DNA of 34,149 bases, from NCBI RefSeq assembly GCF_900107175.1, contig NZ_FNOZ01000043.1:1-34149 (forward strand). Direction: 5' to 3'. The position numbers were made by a program, and so were the translations under genes. The stretch's first letter is position 1. Every line of letters starts with the position of its first letter. Below, piece after piece: positions 15,892 through 23,994 of the stretch. The notes beneath the pieces were generated by a model. That model was not told the origin of the DNA, ran no database searches, and saw only the letters and a list, made by a program, of their open reading frames with translations. Source of the DNA: Modestobacter sp. DSM 44400 (lineage in GTDB: Bacteria; Actinomycetota; Actinomycetes; Mycobacteriales; Geodermatophilaceae).

Positions 15892-16653
15892 TCATCGGGC
15901 CGTCTGACCGCCGTCCACGACGATCGTCTGACCGGTCATGAAGTCCGAGGCCGGACCGGCCAGCAGCACCAGCCAGGGCGACAGCTCCTCCGCCTTCCCC
16001 ATGCGGCGGGCGGGGACGGCGCGCAGCACCTTGGCCAGCGCCTCCGGGTCGGCCCGCAGCTCGGCGTTCATGTCGGTCGCGAAGTAGCCGGGGGCCAGGG
16101 CGTTCACCTGGATGCCGAAGCGCGCCCACTCCACCGCCATCGAGCGGGTGAAGGCCACGATGGCGGCCTTGGACGCGCAGTAGGCCGCGTGGTTGACCAC
16201 GCCTTGGAACGCGAAGTTCGAGGCGATATTGATGATCTTGCCCGAGCCCTGCGGCACCAGGTGCGCTCCGGCCGCGCGCGTGGCCAGGTAGGTGCCGCGG
16301 ACGTTGGTGGCGATGACCCGGTCCCACTCCGTGGGGTCCTGCTCCAGCAGCGACCTGCTGTCGATGACCCCGGAATTGTTGACCAGGATGTCCAGGCCGC
16401 CGAGCCCGGCGACGGTCGTGTCCACGAGGTCCTGCACCGCATCGGCGTCGGTCACATCGGTCGGCACGACGATCGCCCGCCGCCCGCGGTGCTCGACCTC
16501 GACGGCGACCGCTTCCAGTTGGTTCTTGCTGCGGGCGGCCAGGGCGACGGAGGCCCCGGCGTCGGCCAGCGCGAGCGCCATCGCACGGCCGAGACCCCGT
16601 CCGGCGCCGGTGACGATCGCGGTCTTCCCGTCCAGGGTCTGCGTGCCGTTCAC
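15892..16653 (-). CDS. Short-chain dehydrogenase/reductase (possible BadH-like role)
   Basis: This 253-residue classical SDR has the cofactor motif TGAGRGLG at residues 15-22, NNSG near 92 and the catalytic residues Ser145, Tyr158 and Lys162 (YCASK). The C-terminus ends TGQTIVVDGGQTAR, typical of the FabG-like group. Flanked by hydratase, dehydrogenase and BadI-like genes, it could oxidise a ring 2-hydroxyacyl-CoA to the 2-keto form, as BadH does. That is inferred from context. The start is GTG at 16653, overlapping the stop of the acyl-CoA dehydrogenase gene (16650-16653). Confidence 0.92.
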   Translation of the reverse strand: MNGTQTLDGKTAIVTGAGRGLGRAMALALADAGASVALAARSKNQLEAVAVEVEHRGRRAIVVPTDVTDADAVQDLVDTTVAGLGGLDILVNNSGVIDSRSLLEQDPTEWDRVIATNVRGTYLATRAAGAHLVPQGSGKIINIASNFAFQGVVNHAAYCASKAAIVAFTRSMAVEWARFGIQVNALAPGYFATDMNAELRADPEALAKVLRAVPARRMGKAEELSPWLVLLAGPASDFMTGQTIVVDGGQTAR

Positions 16654-17921
16654 CGGAGCACGTCCTTCAGTCTGCCCGCGGTGTCGCGGGCGACCAGCAG
16701 TCGTTGCACGTCGTTGGTCCCGTCGTAGATCTGGGTCACCTTGGCGTCGCGCAGGTAACGCTCTGCACCGAGGACGGCGAGGTCGCCGAACCGGCCGAGC
16801 ACCCTCGTCGCGGCCACCGCCACCTGCCAACCGATGTCGGTGCAGGTCTGCTTCATCAGCCCGATGGCTCCGCCGGTCGCACCGCCGGAGCGGTCCACCT
16901 CGTGGGCCACCGTGAGCAGCATCAGCCGCCCGGAGAGGATCCGGCCGCGCTGGTCGGCCAGCGCGAAGGCCACGTCGGCCGGGAGCGTCGATCCGTGGAT
17001 GCGGTGCAGGGCGGCGAGCGCGTGAGCGTAGGCGCCGCGGGCGAGACCGATGCCCTGAGCCGCGGCACTGATCCGGGACTTGGTCACCGAGCTCACCACG
17101 ATCGCCCATCCCTCCCCCTCACCGCCGAGGCGGTGCGAGGCGGGGACCGGCGTCCGGTCGAAGAAGAGCTCGGCGGTGCTGGAGCCGTGCATGCCCATCT
17201 TCGAGAACGGGGCACTGCGGGTCAGACCCGGGGCATCCCCGTCGACCACGAACGCGGTGATGCCCCGGCGGCCGGCCGCCGGGTCGAGCGTGGCGAAGCA
17301 GATGATCACGTCCGCCATGTCGCCGGTGGTGATGAAGGTCTTGGAGCCGCTGAGCGTGTACCCGGCCGGGGCGGCATCCGCGCCCGGTTCCGGGACCGCG
17401 AGGGTGCGCAGGGAGGAGGCGTCGCTGCCGGCGCCCGGCTCGGTGACGCCCAGGGAGCCGTACCGGCTCCCGTCCACCAGGCCGGGGAGGTACGCACGGG
17501 CCAGGTCCGCGCTCCCCGAGCGCAGGATCGGGTAGGCCGCGTGCATCTGGGTCATGTAGACGAGGCTGGTGGCGGGGCACCCCGCGGTGATCTCCTCCAT
17601 GGCCGCGGCGTAGGCCACCGTGCTGCCGTCGGTGCCGCCGTACTCCTCGGGCACCAGCAGACCGCCGAGCCCCGCGCGGGCCAGCGCCTGGTAGCTGTCG
17701 TGGGCGAAGACACGGTCGCGGTCCCGAGCGGCCGCGCCGGGGGCGACGTGCTCGGCGACGACCTCGCGGGTGCGCGTCCGCACCGCACGCTCCCGGTCGT
17801 CGAGGAGGGCATCGGCCACCTCCTCGTCGAGCGCGGCGTGCATCGCCAGGTAGGCCGCCGGATCGGTATCCATGGCCAGCGGCTCGGAGATGCCGGCGGT
17901 GCCGGCGCCCGGGCTGCTCAA
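16650..17921 (-). CDS. Acyl-CoA dehydrogenase with Asp at the usual catalytic-Glu position
   Basis: This is a full-length acyl-CoA dehydrogenase (423 residues from TTG). It has the signature blocks SLGVTEPGAGSDASSLRT, KTFITTGDMADVIICFAT and, near the C-terminus, QIYDGTNDVQRLLVARDTAG. It transfers two hydrogens from an acyl-CoA to FAD and then to ETF. Most relatives read QIYEGT at the catalytic base, whereas this one has Asp (residue 400). I start it at TTG 17921. AAGGA lies four bases upstream and the TTG overlaps the previous stop as TTGA (17918-17921), like every other junction here. The ATG at 17873 lacks a ribosome site but remains possible. It is the best candidate for an AliB-like ring dehydrogenation. 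Confidence 0.9.
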   Translation of the reverse strand: MSSPGAGTAGISEPLAMDTDPAAYLAMHAALDEEVADALLDDRERAVRTRTREVVAEHVAPGAAARDRDRVFAHDSYQALARAGLGGLLVPEEYGGTDGSTVAYAAAMEEITAGCPATSLVYMTQMHAAYPILRSGSADLARAYLPGLVDGSRYGSLGVTEPGAGSDASSLRTLAVPEPGADAAPAGYTLSGSKTFITTGDMADVIICFATLDPAAGRRGITAFVVDGDAPGLTRSAPFSKMGMHGSSTAELFFDRTPVPASHRLGGEGEGWAIVVSSVTKSRISAAAQGIGLARGAYAHALAALHRIHGSTLPADVAFALADQRGRILSGRLMLLTVAHEVDRSGGATGGAIGLMKQTCTDIGWQVAVAATRVLGRFGDLAVLGAERYLRDAKVTQIYDGTNDVQRLLVARDTAGRLKDVLR

Positions 17922-18739
17922 GTGTCCTTCCCCGTCCCGTCGTGCTGCGCGTCCGGGCGGGTCGCGTCGAACGCCGGCGATCGGCGCGCCCGGAACGCCG
18001 CGATCCCCTCGGCGGCCTCCTCGCCGCCGGTGACCAGCCCGGCCAGCGCGCTCTCGAAGGCCAGCCCGGCATCGAGTGGCACGTCCGCCCCGTGGCGCAG
18101 CGCGAGCAGGACCGCCCGTACCGCCCGCGGGCCGCGGGCAGCGATGCGCAGGGCCAGGTCGCGGGCGGCGTCCACGACCTGCTCGACCGGAACCGGCGCC
18201 GTCGGGGTCAGACCGAGGGCGTACGCGCGGTCGGCCGGGATGCGCTCCCCGGTCAGGATGGTGAACGCCGCGACGGGCCGACCCACCCGACGGAAAAGTC
18301 GCTGGCTGCCCCCGTAACCGGGCAGCAGGCCCAGGCCGGTCTCCGGCAGCCCCAACTGGGCGCCGTCCGCGAGGACGGCGAACGTGCAGGCGAGCACCAC
18401 TTCGAAGCCGCCGCCGAGCGCCAGGCCGTTCACTGCGGCGATGACGGGCACGGGCGAACGCTCGATCCGGGCGACCACCTCCTGTCCGGCGCTCAGGACG
18501 GTGTACGCCTGCTCGGAGGACAGCCCGGACAGCTCGTCGAGGTCGGCTCCAGCGCTGAAGGCGCGAGTGCCGGTACCCGTGAGCACGATCGCGCGCACGT
18601 CCTCGGCCGCCAGCGTGGCCAGGGCGCGGTCCAGGTCGGTCAGCACCCGCCGATTCAGCGCGTTGTGCACCTCGGGCCGGTTGATGCGCACCGTCGCGAT
18701 CGGCCCGTTCCGCTCGACGACCACCACCTCGTCGTTCAC
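17918..18739 (-). CDS. Enoyl-CoA hydratase/isomerase
   Basis: This 273-residue crotonase has both catalytic glutamates of true hydratases in place: Glu113 in LGGGFEVVLAC and Glu133 in LPETGLGLLPGYGG. The oxyanion-hole segment FSAGADLDEL is near residue 61. It should hydrate a 2-enoyl-CoA to the 3-hydroxyacyl-CoA. In a ring pathway this corresponds to the BadK step on cyclohex-1-ene-1-carboxyl-CoA. It contrasts with the BadI/MenB-like crotonase at 13284, which lacks both glutamates. The start is GTG at 18739, overlapping the CoA transferase stop (18736-18739). Confidence 0.94.
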   Translation of the reverse strand: MNDEVVVVERNGPIATVRINRPEVHNALNRRVLTDLDRALATLAAEDVRAIVLTGTGTRAFSAGADLDELSGLSSEQAYTVLSAGQEVVARIERSPVPVIAAVNGLALGGGFEVVLACTFAVLADGAQLGLPETGLGLLPGYGGSQRLFRRVGRPVAAFTILTGERIPADRAYALGLTPTAPVPVEQVVDAARDLALRIAARGPRAVRAVLLALRHGADVPLDAGLAFESALAGLVTGGEEAAEGIAAFRARRSPAFDATRPDAQHDGTGKDT

Positions 18740-19965
18740 CGCGACACCGGCCCCGCACCGACGCGCGGAGCCTCGACCGCCCCCGACTCGAGGAGCTGCT
18801 CGACGTCGGCGGCACCGAAGCCGTGCTCGGTGAGGATCTCGGCGGTGTGTTCGCCGAGATCGGGGAACCGCCCGTTGCGGGGCTCGGGCAGGGAGCCGAG
18901 CCGGAAGGGACTGCGGATGCTGTTCAGCGCGCCACCCTGCCCCGGAACGGGCAGGACCGCGCCGCGAGCCAACACCTGAGGGTCAGCGCTCACCTCGGAC
19001 AGGCTCTGCACCAGCGACGCCGGCACCCCGGCCCGCTCCAGGAGGCCGAGCCAGTGCGCCGCGGTGCCGCGGGCCAGGACCGCCGAGAGCGTCGCGACCA
19101 GCTCACGGCGGTGTGCGCGGCGACCCGAGTTGTCCCGGAGACGGTCATCGGCGGCCAGCGCGGGAAGGTCGAGAGCGGCACAGAGCCGCTGCCAGATGAC
19201 GTCGTTGCCCACGGCGATGACAATGTCCCGGTCGGCGGTGGAGAACGCCTGATAGACGGCGAGCACCGAATCGGTACCGCCGGACGGCGCCGGCTCCGGC
19301 TCGCCGGCCAGGAACGACGCCAGGCGCGGCGCCATCAGCGCCAGGTCCGAATCCAGCAGCGACACATCGATGAGGTCCCCAAAGCCGGTGGCCTGCTGAC
19401 GGACGAGGGCGGCGCAGACCGCGAGGGCCGCGGACATGCCCGTGACGATGTCGGAGAGCGCGGTCGAGACGCGCTGGGGAGACCCGCCGGCCGCGCCGGT
19501 CACCGACATGAGCCCCGACCGCGCCTGCGCGACGAGGTCGTAGCCGGGCAGGTGAGAGTCCGGTCCGGTCAAACCGAGTCCGGACATCGCACAGAAGACC
19601 AGCCGGGGATGCCGCGCCATGGCTTCGGCCGGGGAGATCCCCAGCTTCTCGAGCTTGGCGGGATTGAGGTTCTCGATGAAGACGTCGGCGTCGCCGATCA
19701 GGCGACGCAGGACCCGCAGGCCCCCGTCCGAGCGCAGATCCAGGACGATGCTGCGCTTGTTCCGGTTGGCCGAGGCGAACCAGGCGGACACGCCGTCGAC
19801 GAACGGAGGGCCCCAGTGGCGGGCGTCGTCCCCACTGCCGGGCCGCTCGACCTTGATGACGTCCGCGCCGAGGTCGGCGAGGTACATCGACGCGGTCGGA
19901 CCGGCGTAGGACGTCGACAGGTCCACGACCCTCACGCCCTGCAGAGGGGGGGCCTGGGTCGGCAT
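18736..19965 (-). CDS. CaiB/BaiF (family III) CoA transferase, first gene of the catabolic operon
   Basis: This roughly 409-residue formyl-CoA-transferase-type protein has an N-terminal VRVVDLSTSYAGPTASMYLA block, then GADVIKVERPGSGDDAR and PGYDLVAQARSGLMSVTG. The catalytic Asp is probably that of LSDIVTG. It would move CoA between carboxylic acids without ATP, so it could activate the substrate or recycle CoA from a dicarboxyl-CoA. It lacks the racemase-type GHDxNY block of the other CaiB protein here. The start is chosen at ATG 19965. In-frame GTGs at 19983 and 19989 are alternatives, and none has a clear ribosome site. The promoter and a GntR-type operator lie about 60-100 bp upstream. Confidence 0.9.
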   Translation of the reverse strand: MPTQAPPLQGVRVVDLSTSYAGPTASMYLADLGADVIKVERPGSGDDARHWGPPFVDGVSAWFASANRNKRSIVLDLRSDGGLRVLRRLIGDADVFIENLNPAKLEKLGISPAEAMARHPRLVFCAMSGLGLTGPDSHLPGYDLVAQARSGLMSVTGAAGGSPQRVSTALSDIVTGMSAALAVCAALVRQQATGFGDLIDVSLLDSDLALMAPRLASFLAGEPEPAPSGGTDSVLAVYQAFSTADRDIVIAVGNDVIWQRLCAALDLPALAADDRLRDNSGRRAHRRELVATLSAVLARGTAAHWLGLLERAGVPASLVQSLSEVSADPQVLARGAVLPVPGQGGALNSIRSPFRLGSLPEPRNGRFPDLGEHTAEILTEHGFGAADVEQLLESGAVEAPRVGAGPVSR

Positions 19966-20024
19966 CCCTGCAGTCGACGGCACGGTCACGCACCGGCCCC
20001 GCGGATAGCTGCTGCCATGCCTGC

Positions 20025-20065
20025 AAGGTAGGCAGAAGTCGCCGACAGTGTCAATGTCCGACATT
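20025..20065 (-). promoter_or_regulatory. Predicted promoter and GntR-type operator of the 17-gene catabolic operon
   Basis: Bases 20053-20065 read AATGTCCGACATT, a perfect 13-bp palindrome around one central base, with the TGTCnGACA core typical of FadR/GntR-family sites. On the minus strand TTGACA (complement of 20049-20054) overlaps it, and TACCTT (complement of 20025-20030) follows after 18 bases as a weak -10. A further small palindrome, GACAGTGTC, lies at 20044-20052. Repressor bound here would cover the -35 box. The same 13-mer with one change occurs in the divergent transporter promoter at 20282-20294. Confidence 0.68.
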
Positions 20066-20266
20066 TGATCGTGCCGTGTGTCGCTCGCGGCCCAGAATGC
20101 CGGGCCGCGGGGTGTCGGACCCGCCGATGTCGTGCCGGACCGTCGCCCAGTGACAATCCCACGACGTACCGGCCACCCTGGGCCGGCCGCCATGGAGGCA
20201 TCTCCGCGCCCCATGCTCGTCGACTGACGGCGGCGAGCGTTGCGGGAGAGCCCGCTGGTGTAACCC

Positions 20267-20296
20267 TTGACACACCTGGTTAATGACCGACATTAT
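20267..20296 (+). promoter_or_regulatory. Predicted promoter and GntR-type operator of the MFS transporter gene
   Basis: TTGACA at 20267-20272 and CATTAT at 20291-20296 are separated by 18 bases. The operator AATGACCGACATT (20282-20294) overlaps the -10 region and differs from the operon-side copy at one position. The same spacing and operator in both divergent promoters argue for shared control. The likely regulator is the GntR protein encoded at 22092-22826. The leader of about 220 nt down to the transporter ATG shows no obvious structure or credible small gene. Confidence 0.65.
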
Positions 20297-20523
20297 CTCT
20301 GGAGTGGCCGGTCGCCGCGCTATCCGGTGAGGTGCGCGGCCCTCGAGTGACAGATGAGCAGGGCTTTCGTCCAGATCAGTGTTCCGGGGAGCCGACGGTG
20401 CGACGTCGTCGGTGCCCGCGGCCCGGCGAGAGCACGCAGCACTGGCGCGACGGCGAAGCCCGCTGTCCGCCCACACCCGGGGGCCGTGTCCACGTACCCC
20501 GTGCCCGAGATGGAGGAAGACGT

Positions 20524-21876
20524 ATGACGACGACAGTCGCAGTGGCCGCCGCCGAACACGAGCGCCACCGGAAGCATGCCCAACGTGGAGCGTTCTTCGG
20601 CTTCTTCGTGGACATGTTCGACATCTATCTGCCCGTCATCGCACTAGCGCCGGCGATCGGCTACTTCGTCTCCGCGGACCTCTCGGCCGGCACGGCCGGG
20701 CTCGTCACCGGCGCGATCTTCGCCGCGACGCTCGTCGGCCGGCCACTAGGGGCGCTGATCTTCGGTCACTTCGCCGACCGCCGGGGACGCAAGTCCGCCA
20801 CGGTCGTCGCCGTCTCGGGCTTCGGAATCCTGACGATCGTTGTCGGCCTGCTCCCCGGCTACCAGACCTGGGGCGTCGGATCGGTGGTCGTCTTCGTGCT
20901 GCTCCGCTTCATCATCGGCATCTTCGTCGGCGGCGAGTACACCGCGGCCAGCCCGCTGGCGATGGAGTACTCCCCCAAGGAAAAGCGGGGCCGCAACGGC
21001 GGACTGATCATGACGGGCTTCCCGCTCGCCTATGTGGCGGTCGCGCTGATCACCCTGGTCATGCTGCAGATCGCCCCTGCAGGCGGCCCCGACTCCGCCT
21101 ACGTGCAGTGGGGCTGGCGCATCCCGTTCTTCCTGGGCGGGCTGCTCGCCCTCGGATTCGTCGGCTACTTCTTGAAGAGCGTCCATGAGTCGGAACTGTT
21201 CGAGGACAGTGGTGGTGGTGGCGGCGGCGCGCCGGTCAAGGAGCTGTTCCGCGGGCAGAACCTGAAGAACTTCGTCCAGGTGTTCATCCTGATGTCCGGC
21301 TTCTGGCTGTCCCTCAACTGCGTCACGGCCATCCTGCCCGGAATCCTGGCCGGGGAGGGCTTCGCTCTCACCGGTACGCAGCGCAGCTTCACCTTCATCG
21401 TGGCCTACCTCGTGGTCACGGTCTGCTACGTGCTCGCCGCCAACGCCAGCCAGCGCACTGGCCGTCGGCCCTTCCTGATTGCGTGGGGTCTCGTCGCCGG
21501 TGTCGGCGGGACGATCGTCTACGCCGTACTGCTCGCGACGAAGCCCAGCAGCCTGTTCGTGATCATCCTTCTCGTCACGATTCTCGTGGTAATGGTCATC
21601 GCCAACTGGGGGCTCACCACGGTGTACATCAACGAGCGGTTCCACACCGGCGTGCGGGCAACCGGCTTTGGCCTCGGCTACAGCCTGGCGGTCGTCATCC
21701 CCTCGTTCTACGCCTTCTTCCAGGAGGCGCTGGCGAACGTGATGCCGAGCGGCTACACCGTCCTTCCGCTGCTCGTCATCGGTGGGATCCTCATCACGAT
21801 CGGCGCCGCCATGGGCCCGGAGACCAAGGACGTCGACTTCTCCGCGGTGGACGACGAAAAGGTGCTCGCCCACTGA
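20524..21876 (+). CDS. MFS transporter, metabolite:H+ symporter (MHS) type
   Basis: This 450-residue, 12-helix carrier is probably a proton symporter for an organic acid. The loop 2-3 signature GHFADRRGRKSA and the MHS/sugar-porter block GGEYTAASPLAMEYSPKEKR are clear. A Gly-rich cytoplasmic loop (GGGGGG) near the middle divides the two six-helix halves. The ATG at 20524 has GGAGG about eight bases upstream. An in-frame extension back to 20332 is unlikely because it adds Arg/Pro-rich non-membrane sequence. The gene is divergent from the catabolic operon and shares its operator, so it is the best candidate for uptake of the operon's substrate. A hairpin follows at 21895-21938. Confidence 0.93.
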   Translation: MTTTVAVAAAEHERHRKHAQRGAFFGFFVDMFDIYLPVIALAPAIGYFVSADLSAGTAGLVTGAIFAATLVGRPLGALIFGHFADRRGRKSATVVAVSGFGILTIVVGLLPGYQTWGVGSVVVFVLLRFIIGIFVGGEYTAASPLAMEYSPKEKRGRNGGLIMTGFPLAYVAVALITLVMLQIAPAGGPDSAYVQWGWRIPFFLGGLLALGFVGYFLKSVHESELFEDSGGGGGGAPVKELFRGQNLKNFVQVFILMSGFWLSLNCVTAILPGILAGEGFALTGTQRSFTFIVAYLVVTVCYVLAANASQRTGRRPFLIAWGLVAGVGGTIVYAVLLATKPSSLFVIILLVTILVVMVIANWGLTTVYINERFHTGVRATGFGLGYSLAVVIPSFYAFFQEALANVMPSGYTVLPLLVIGGILITIGAAMGPETKDVDFSAVDDEKVLAH

Positions 21877-21894
21877 CGCCGATCACTCGGTCCA

Positions 21895-21938
21895 GCAGCA
21901 GTGGTGGCCGGCCCTGCGGGACCGCCCACCACTGCTGC
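21895..21938 (+). terminator. Strong hairpin after the MFS gene, probable terminator
   Basis: Bases 21895-21907 and 21926-21938 form a perfect 13-bp stem. The 18-base GC-rich loop can itself fold. The hairpin starts 19 bases after the transporter stop. No T tract follows, which is common for terminators in high-GC actinobacteria. It separates the transporter from the GntR gene, so that gene may have its own promoter. Confidence 0.65.
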
Positions 21939-22091
21939 GGTCGTTCGAGCCCCGCAGGCGGAGCCGGGGACGGCCTCAACAGGGCGGCCCCCACGAACGC
22001 GAGCGTTAATGTTGGGACAGTCCATGGCGTTGCCGCGCGGTCAGCCGCGCCGGGTCGGGACGACAGACCCGAGGAACGAGGTAGCACCGCA

Positions 22092-22826
22092 GTGGCGGAG
22101 TCGGTGAAGGCCTCCGTGGCCATCGGCAAGAAGGTGCTGCGCCCCCGGGAACAGGTCGAGGATCAGATCAAGGCGGCCATCCTGTCCGGTGCCCTGAGGC
22201 CGGGCGACCGACTCCCCGGTGAGGTCGAGCTGGCGCGCCAGTTCGCGGTCAGCCGCACCACAGTGCGGGAGGCGCTCCGGTCGCTGTCCACCCAGAACCT
22301 GATCACCAAGACGCCGGGGGCGGGCGGGGGCAGCTTCGTCCGGAGCATCGATCTCTCGTCCCTACGGAGAGCCCTCGGGGACTCGGTGCACAACCTCCTG
22401 GCTCTCGGATCCATCGAATTCGACGAGGTGGCGATCGTCCGCCAGCACCTTGAGGTACCCGCGGTGCGCCTGGCGGCAGTCAATCGCACCACCGAGGACC
22501 TTGTGGAGCTACGCGACATCGTGGCTCTGCAGAAGTCGATCTCCGTGGAGGACCCGCGGGTGCCGGCGTTGGACGAGCAGTTCCACGGGGCCATCGCCCG
22601 GGCCTCGGGCAACCGAGTTCTGGCCTCGTTCGTCAGCGCCCTGCACCTGGAAACCGAACCGGTGCACTATCTGGACCTCTCGCCCGAGGTCGGCCGGACG
22701 ACGGTGCGTCAGCATCAGCGGATCGTGCGCGCAATCGGCGAGCAGAACCCGGACGCAGGTGAGGAAGCCATCATCGAGCACCTCACCTACCTCCGGGAGC
22801 ACATCCTCGCCTACCGGCAGCGCTGA
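22092..22826 (+). CDS. GntR-family regulator with FCD (FadR C-terminal) ligand domain
   Basis: This 244-residue regulator has a winged helix at about residues 17-85 (EQVEDQIKAAILSGALRPGD, then LARQFAVSRTTVREALRSLS). It is followed by an all-helical FCD domain whose acidic/His residues (for example FDEVAIVRQHLE, DEQFHGAIARASGN and VRQHQRIVRAI) would bind metal and an organic acid effector. The GTG at 22092 lies about ten bases after GAGG. A GTG at 22104 is possible. FCD-type GntR proteins usually repress catabolic operons and release on binding an acid or acyl-CoA. The matched palindromes at 20053 and 20282 are its likely targets. A looser site, TTAATGTTGGGACAG, at 22006-22020 could serve autoregulation. 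Confidence 0.92.
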   Translation: MAESVKASVAIGKKVLRPREQVEDQIKAAILSGALRPGDRLPGEVELARQFAVSRTTVREALRSLSTQNLITKTPGAGGGSFVRSIDLSSLRRALGDSVHNLLALGSIEFDEVAIVRQHLEVPAVRLAAVNRTTEDLVELRDIVALQKSISVEDPRVPALDEQFHGAIARASGNRVLASFVSALHLETEPVHYLDLSPEVGRTTVRQHQRIVRAIGEQNPDAGEEAIIEHLTYLREHILAYRQR

Positions 22827-23038
22827 CGGCCCTGGGCGACCCATGTCCCGGCCGGCCACCCGGCTGGCCCGAGATGCGACGGCCGGCCGCTCTCGGTCTC
22901 CGCATCGACGACCATCCGGAATCAGCCCGTATCCCGCGTCGTCACCCCTGGGGCTTTCGTCGGCGGCAAAATCCTTTCGCGCAGCGCATGCGTCGGCAGG
23001 AAGGTCATCGCAGCGAGAACACCTGGACGCCCCGGGTG

Positions 23039-23272
23039 TCAACGCCGGTCGAAGATTGACCCCGTGACGTCGTCTGAAATCTGCATCCCGGGTTCGTTGT
23101 CAGGTCGTTCGGTCGGTGGTGATGCGCGTGGTGCGGCCGAGTTCTTGGCGAGTAGTTCTCGCAGGCCGGGGGTGCGGTAGGAGTCCCCAGTGGAGGCGAG
23201 TACCTCGGCGTGGTGGACGAGGCGGTCGATCATGGCTGCGGCCACGACGTCATCGCCGAAGGCCGTGCGCCT
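23039..23272 (-). pseudogene. IS21-family helper ATPase (IstB) C-terminal fragment
   Basis: The translation contains RTAFGDDVVAAAMIDRLVHH, then AEVLASTGDSYRTPGLRELL. This matches the C-terminal end of the DnaC-like ATPase IstB that partners the IS21 transposase. The Walker A and B region is absent. Upstream, in the same frame, the sequence changes abruptly at about 23272-23278 into an integrase N-terminal domain, so an in-frame fusion of two unrelated genes has formed. No istA is nearby. It is a relic without expected function. Confidence 0.7.
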
Positions 23273-23512
23273 GCCGACCGTGGCGGGCGCACGGCCGCTG
23301 GAGACCAGGCCGGCCACCCAGGCGGCGATCTCGGCGTGGGTGACGTCGGCCAGTCGGGACGGGCCTCAGCGCGGCACGATGCGGGCTCGCAGCAGTGACC
23401 GGTAGCCGTAGAGGGTGCTCGGCTTCAGTCCGGTCTGCGTGGCCGCCCACTGCTCGGTCCACGCCCCTACGGTCAGACGCCCCCGCTCGGGCGCCGTCCA
23501 GGTCTGCGTGAC
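23273..23512 (-). pseudogene. Tyrosine integrase N-terminal (SAM-like core-binding) fragment with a Trp-to-stop change
   Basis: Residues such as LTVGAWTEQWAATQTGLKPS, then TLYGYRSLLRARIVPR and RLADVTHAEIAAWVAGLVSS, form the core-binding domain of an actinobacterial tyrosine recombinase. TGA (complement of 23366-23368) stands where PRWG is expected, so TGG has probably become TGA. The frame is otherwise open on both sides. The catalytic domain is missing and is replaced in frame by the IstB fragment. The catalytic C-terminus of a similar integrase lies alone at 4642-4826. Whether the two pieces come from the same gene cannot be told. Confidence 0.65.
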
Positions 23513-23640
23513 GCTGGAACGCGCAGGGACCGGTTGGAATGCCTCGCGGACAACGGACGTGCAAGGTGCGTGCGCGGAGCGCGTGGCCGCAGCGGGATGC
23601 TGCTCAACTTCCTGAAGTCCACATACAACATCACGCCGGG

Positions 23641-23745
23641 GGGTGGTCGTGTTCATAGCGCTGGATCGGCCCGCCAGTGGCCCGATCGGCGTGGCAGAAG
23701 CCGTTGGTCCAGCGTCGATGTAGCACCTGGTGAACCGTCGGTGGC
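23641..23745 (-). pseudogene. IS481-like transposase scrap
   Basis: The minus-strand translation reads approximately PTVHQVLHRRWTNGF, then CHADRATGGPIQRYEHDHP. This resembles the IS481-family region around TVHRVLxRxGLNRLxxxDRPTGxxIRRYEHDxPG. Only about 35 residues are visible and they diverge from the family, so this is a short, old remnant. Nothing recognisable joins it to the IS30 remnant starting at 23995. Confidence 0.45.
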
Positions 23746-23994
23746 GGAACCACCCGGTGGACGTCGCCGAGTGCCCGGGCCTGACTATTGGAGCGGGTGG
23801 TCCTCAAGCTGCTGTCCGCGGTGGGCTACAGAGCCTCCGAGCCACAGCCGCGCACCTGGGCGGCCGTGGAACGAGGGCCGCTCGACTTTGGTGGTGGGAT
23901 ATCGGTGTCGTCGCTGAGCATCTTCATCACAACCGGTGGGAGCAATCGATCTTGGTAGAGGATCGTCGGTGACCAACCGACAGGAGCCCACCGG

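Noticed and set aside
20332-20523. N-terminal extension of the MFS transporter
   Set aside because: The 64 added residues are Arg/Pro-rich and unlike transporter N-termini. A good ribosome site precedes the ATG at 20524.
22006-22023. Possible third GntR operator before the GntR gene
   Set aside because: TTAATGTTGGGACAGTCC has the half-sites but different spacing and several mismatches, so it is mentioned only as a weak candidate.
22827-23038. Gap after the GntR gene examined for small genes or RNA
   Set aside because: No ORF with a ribosome site, no convincing hairpin and no tRNA-like fold was seen.
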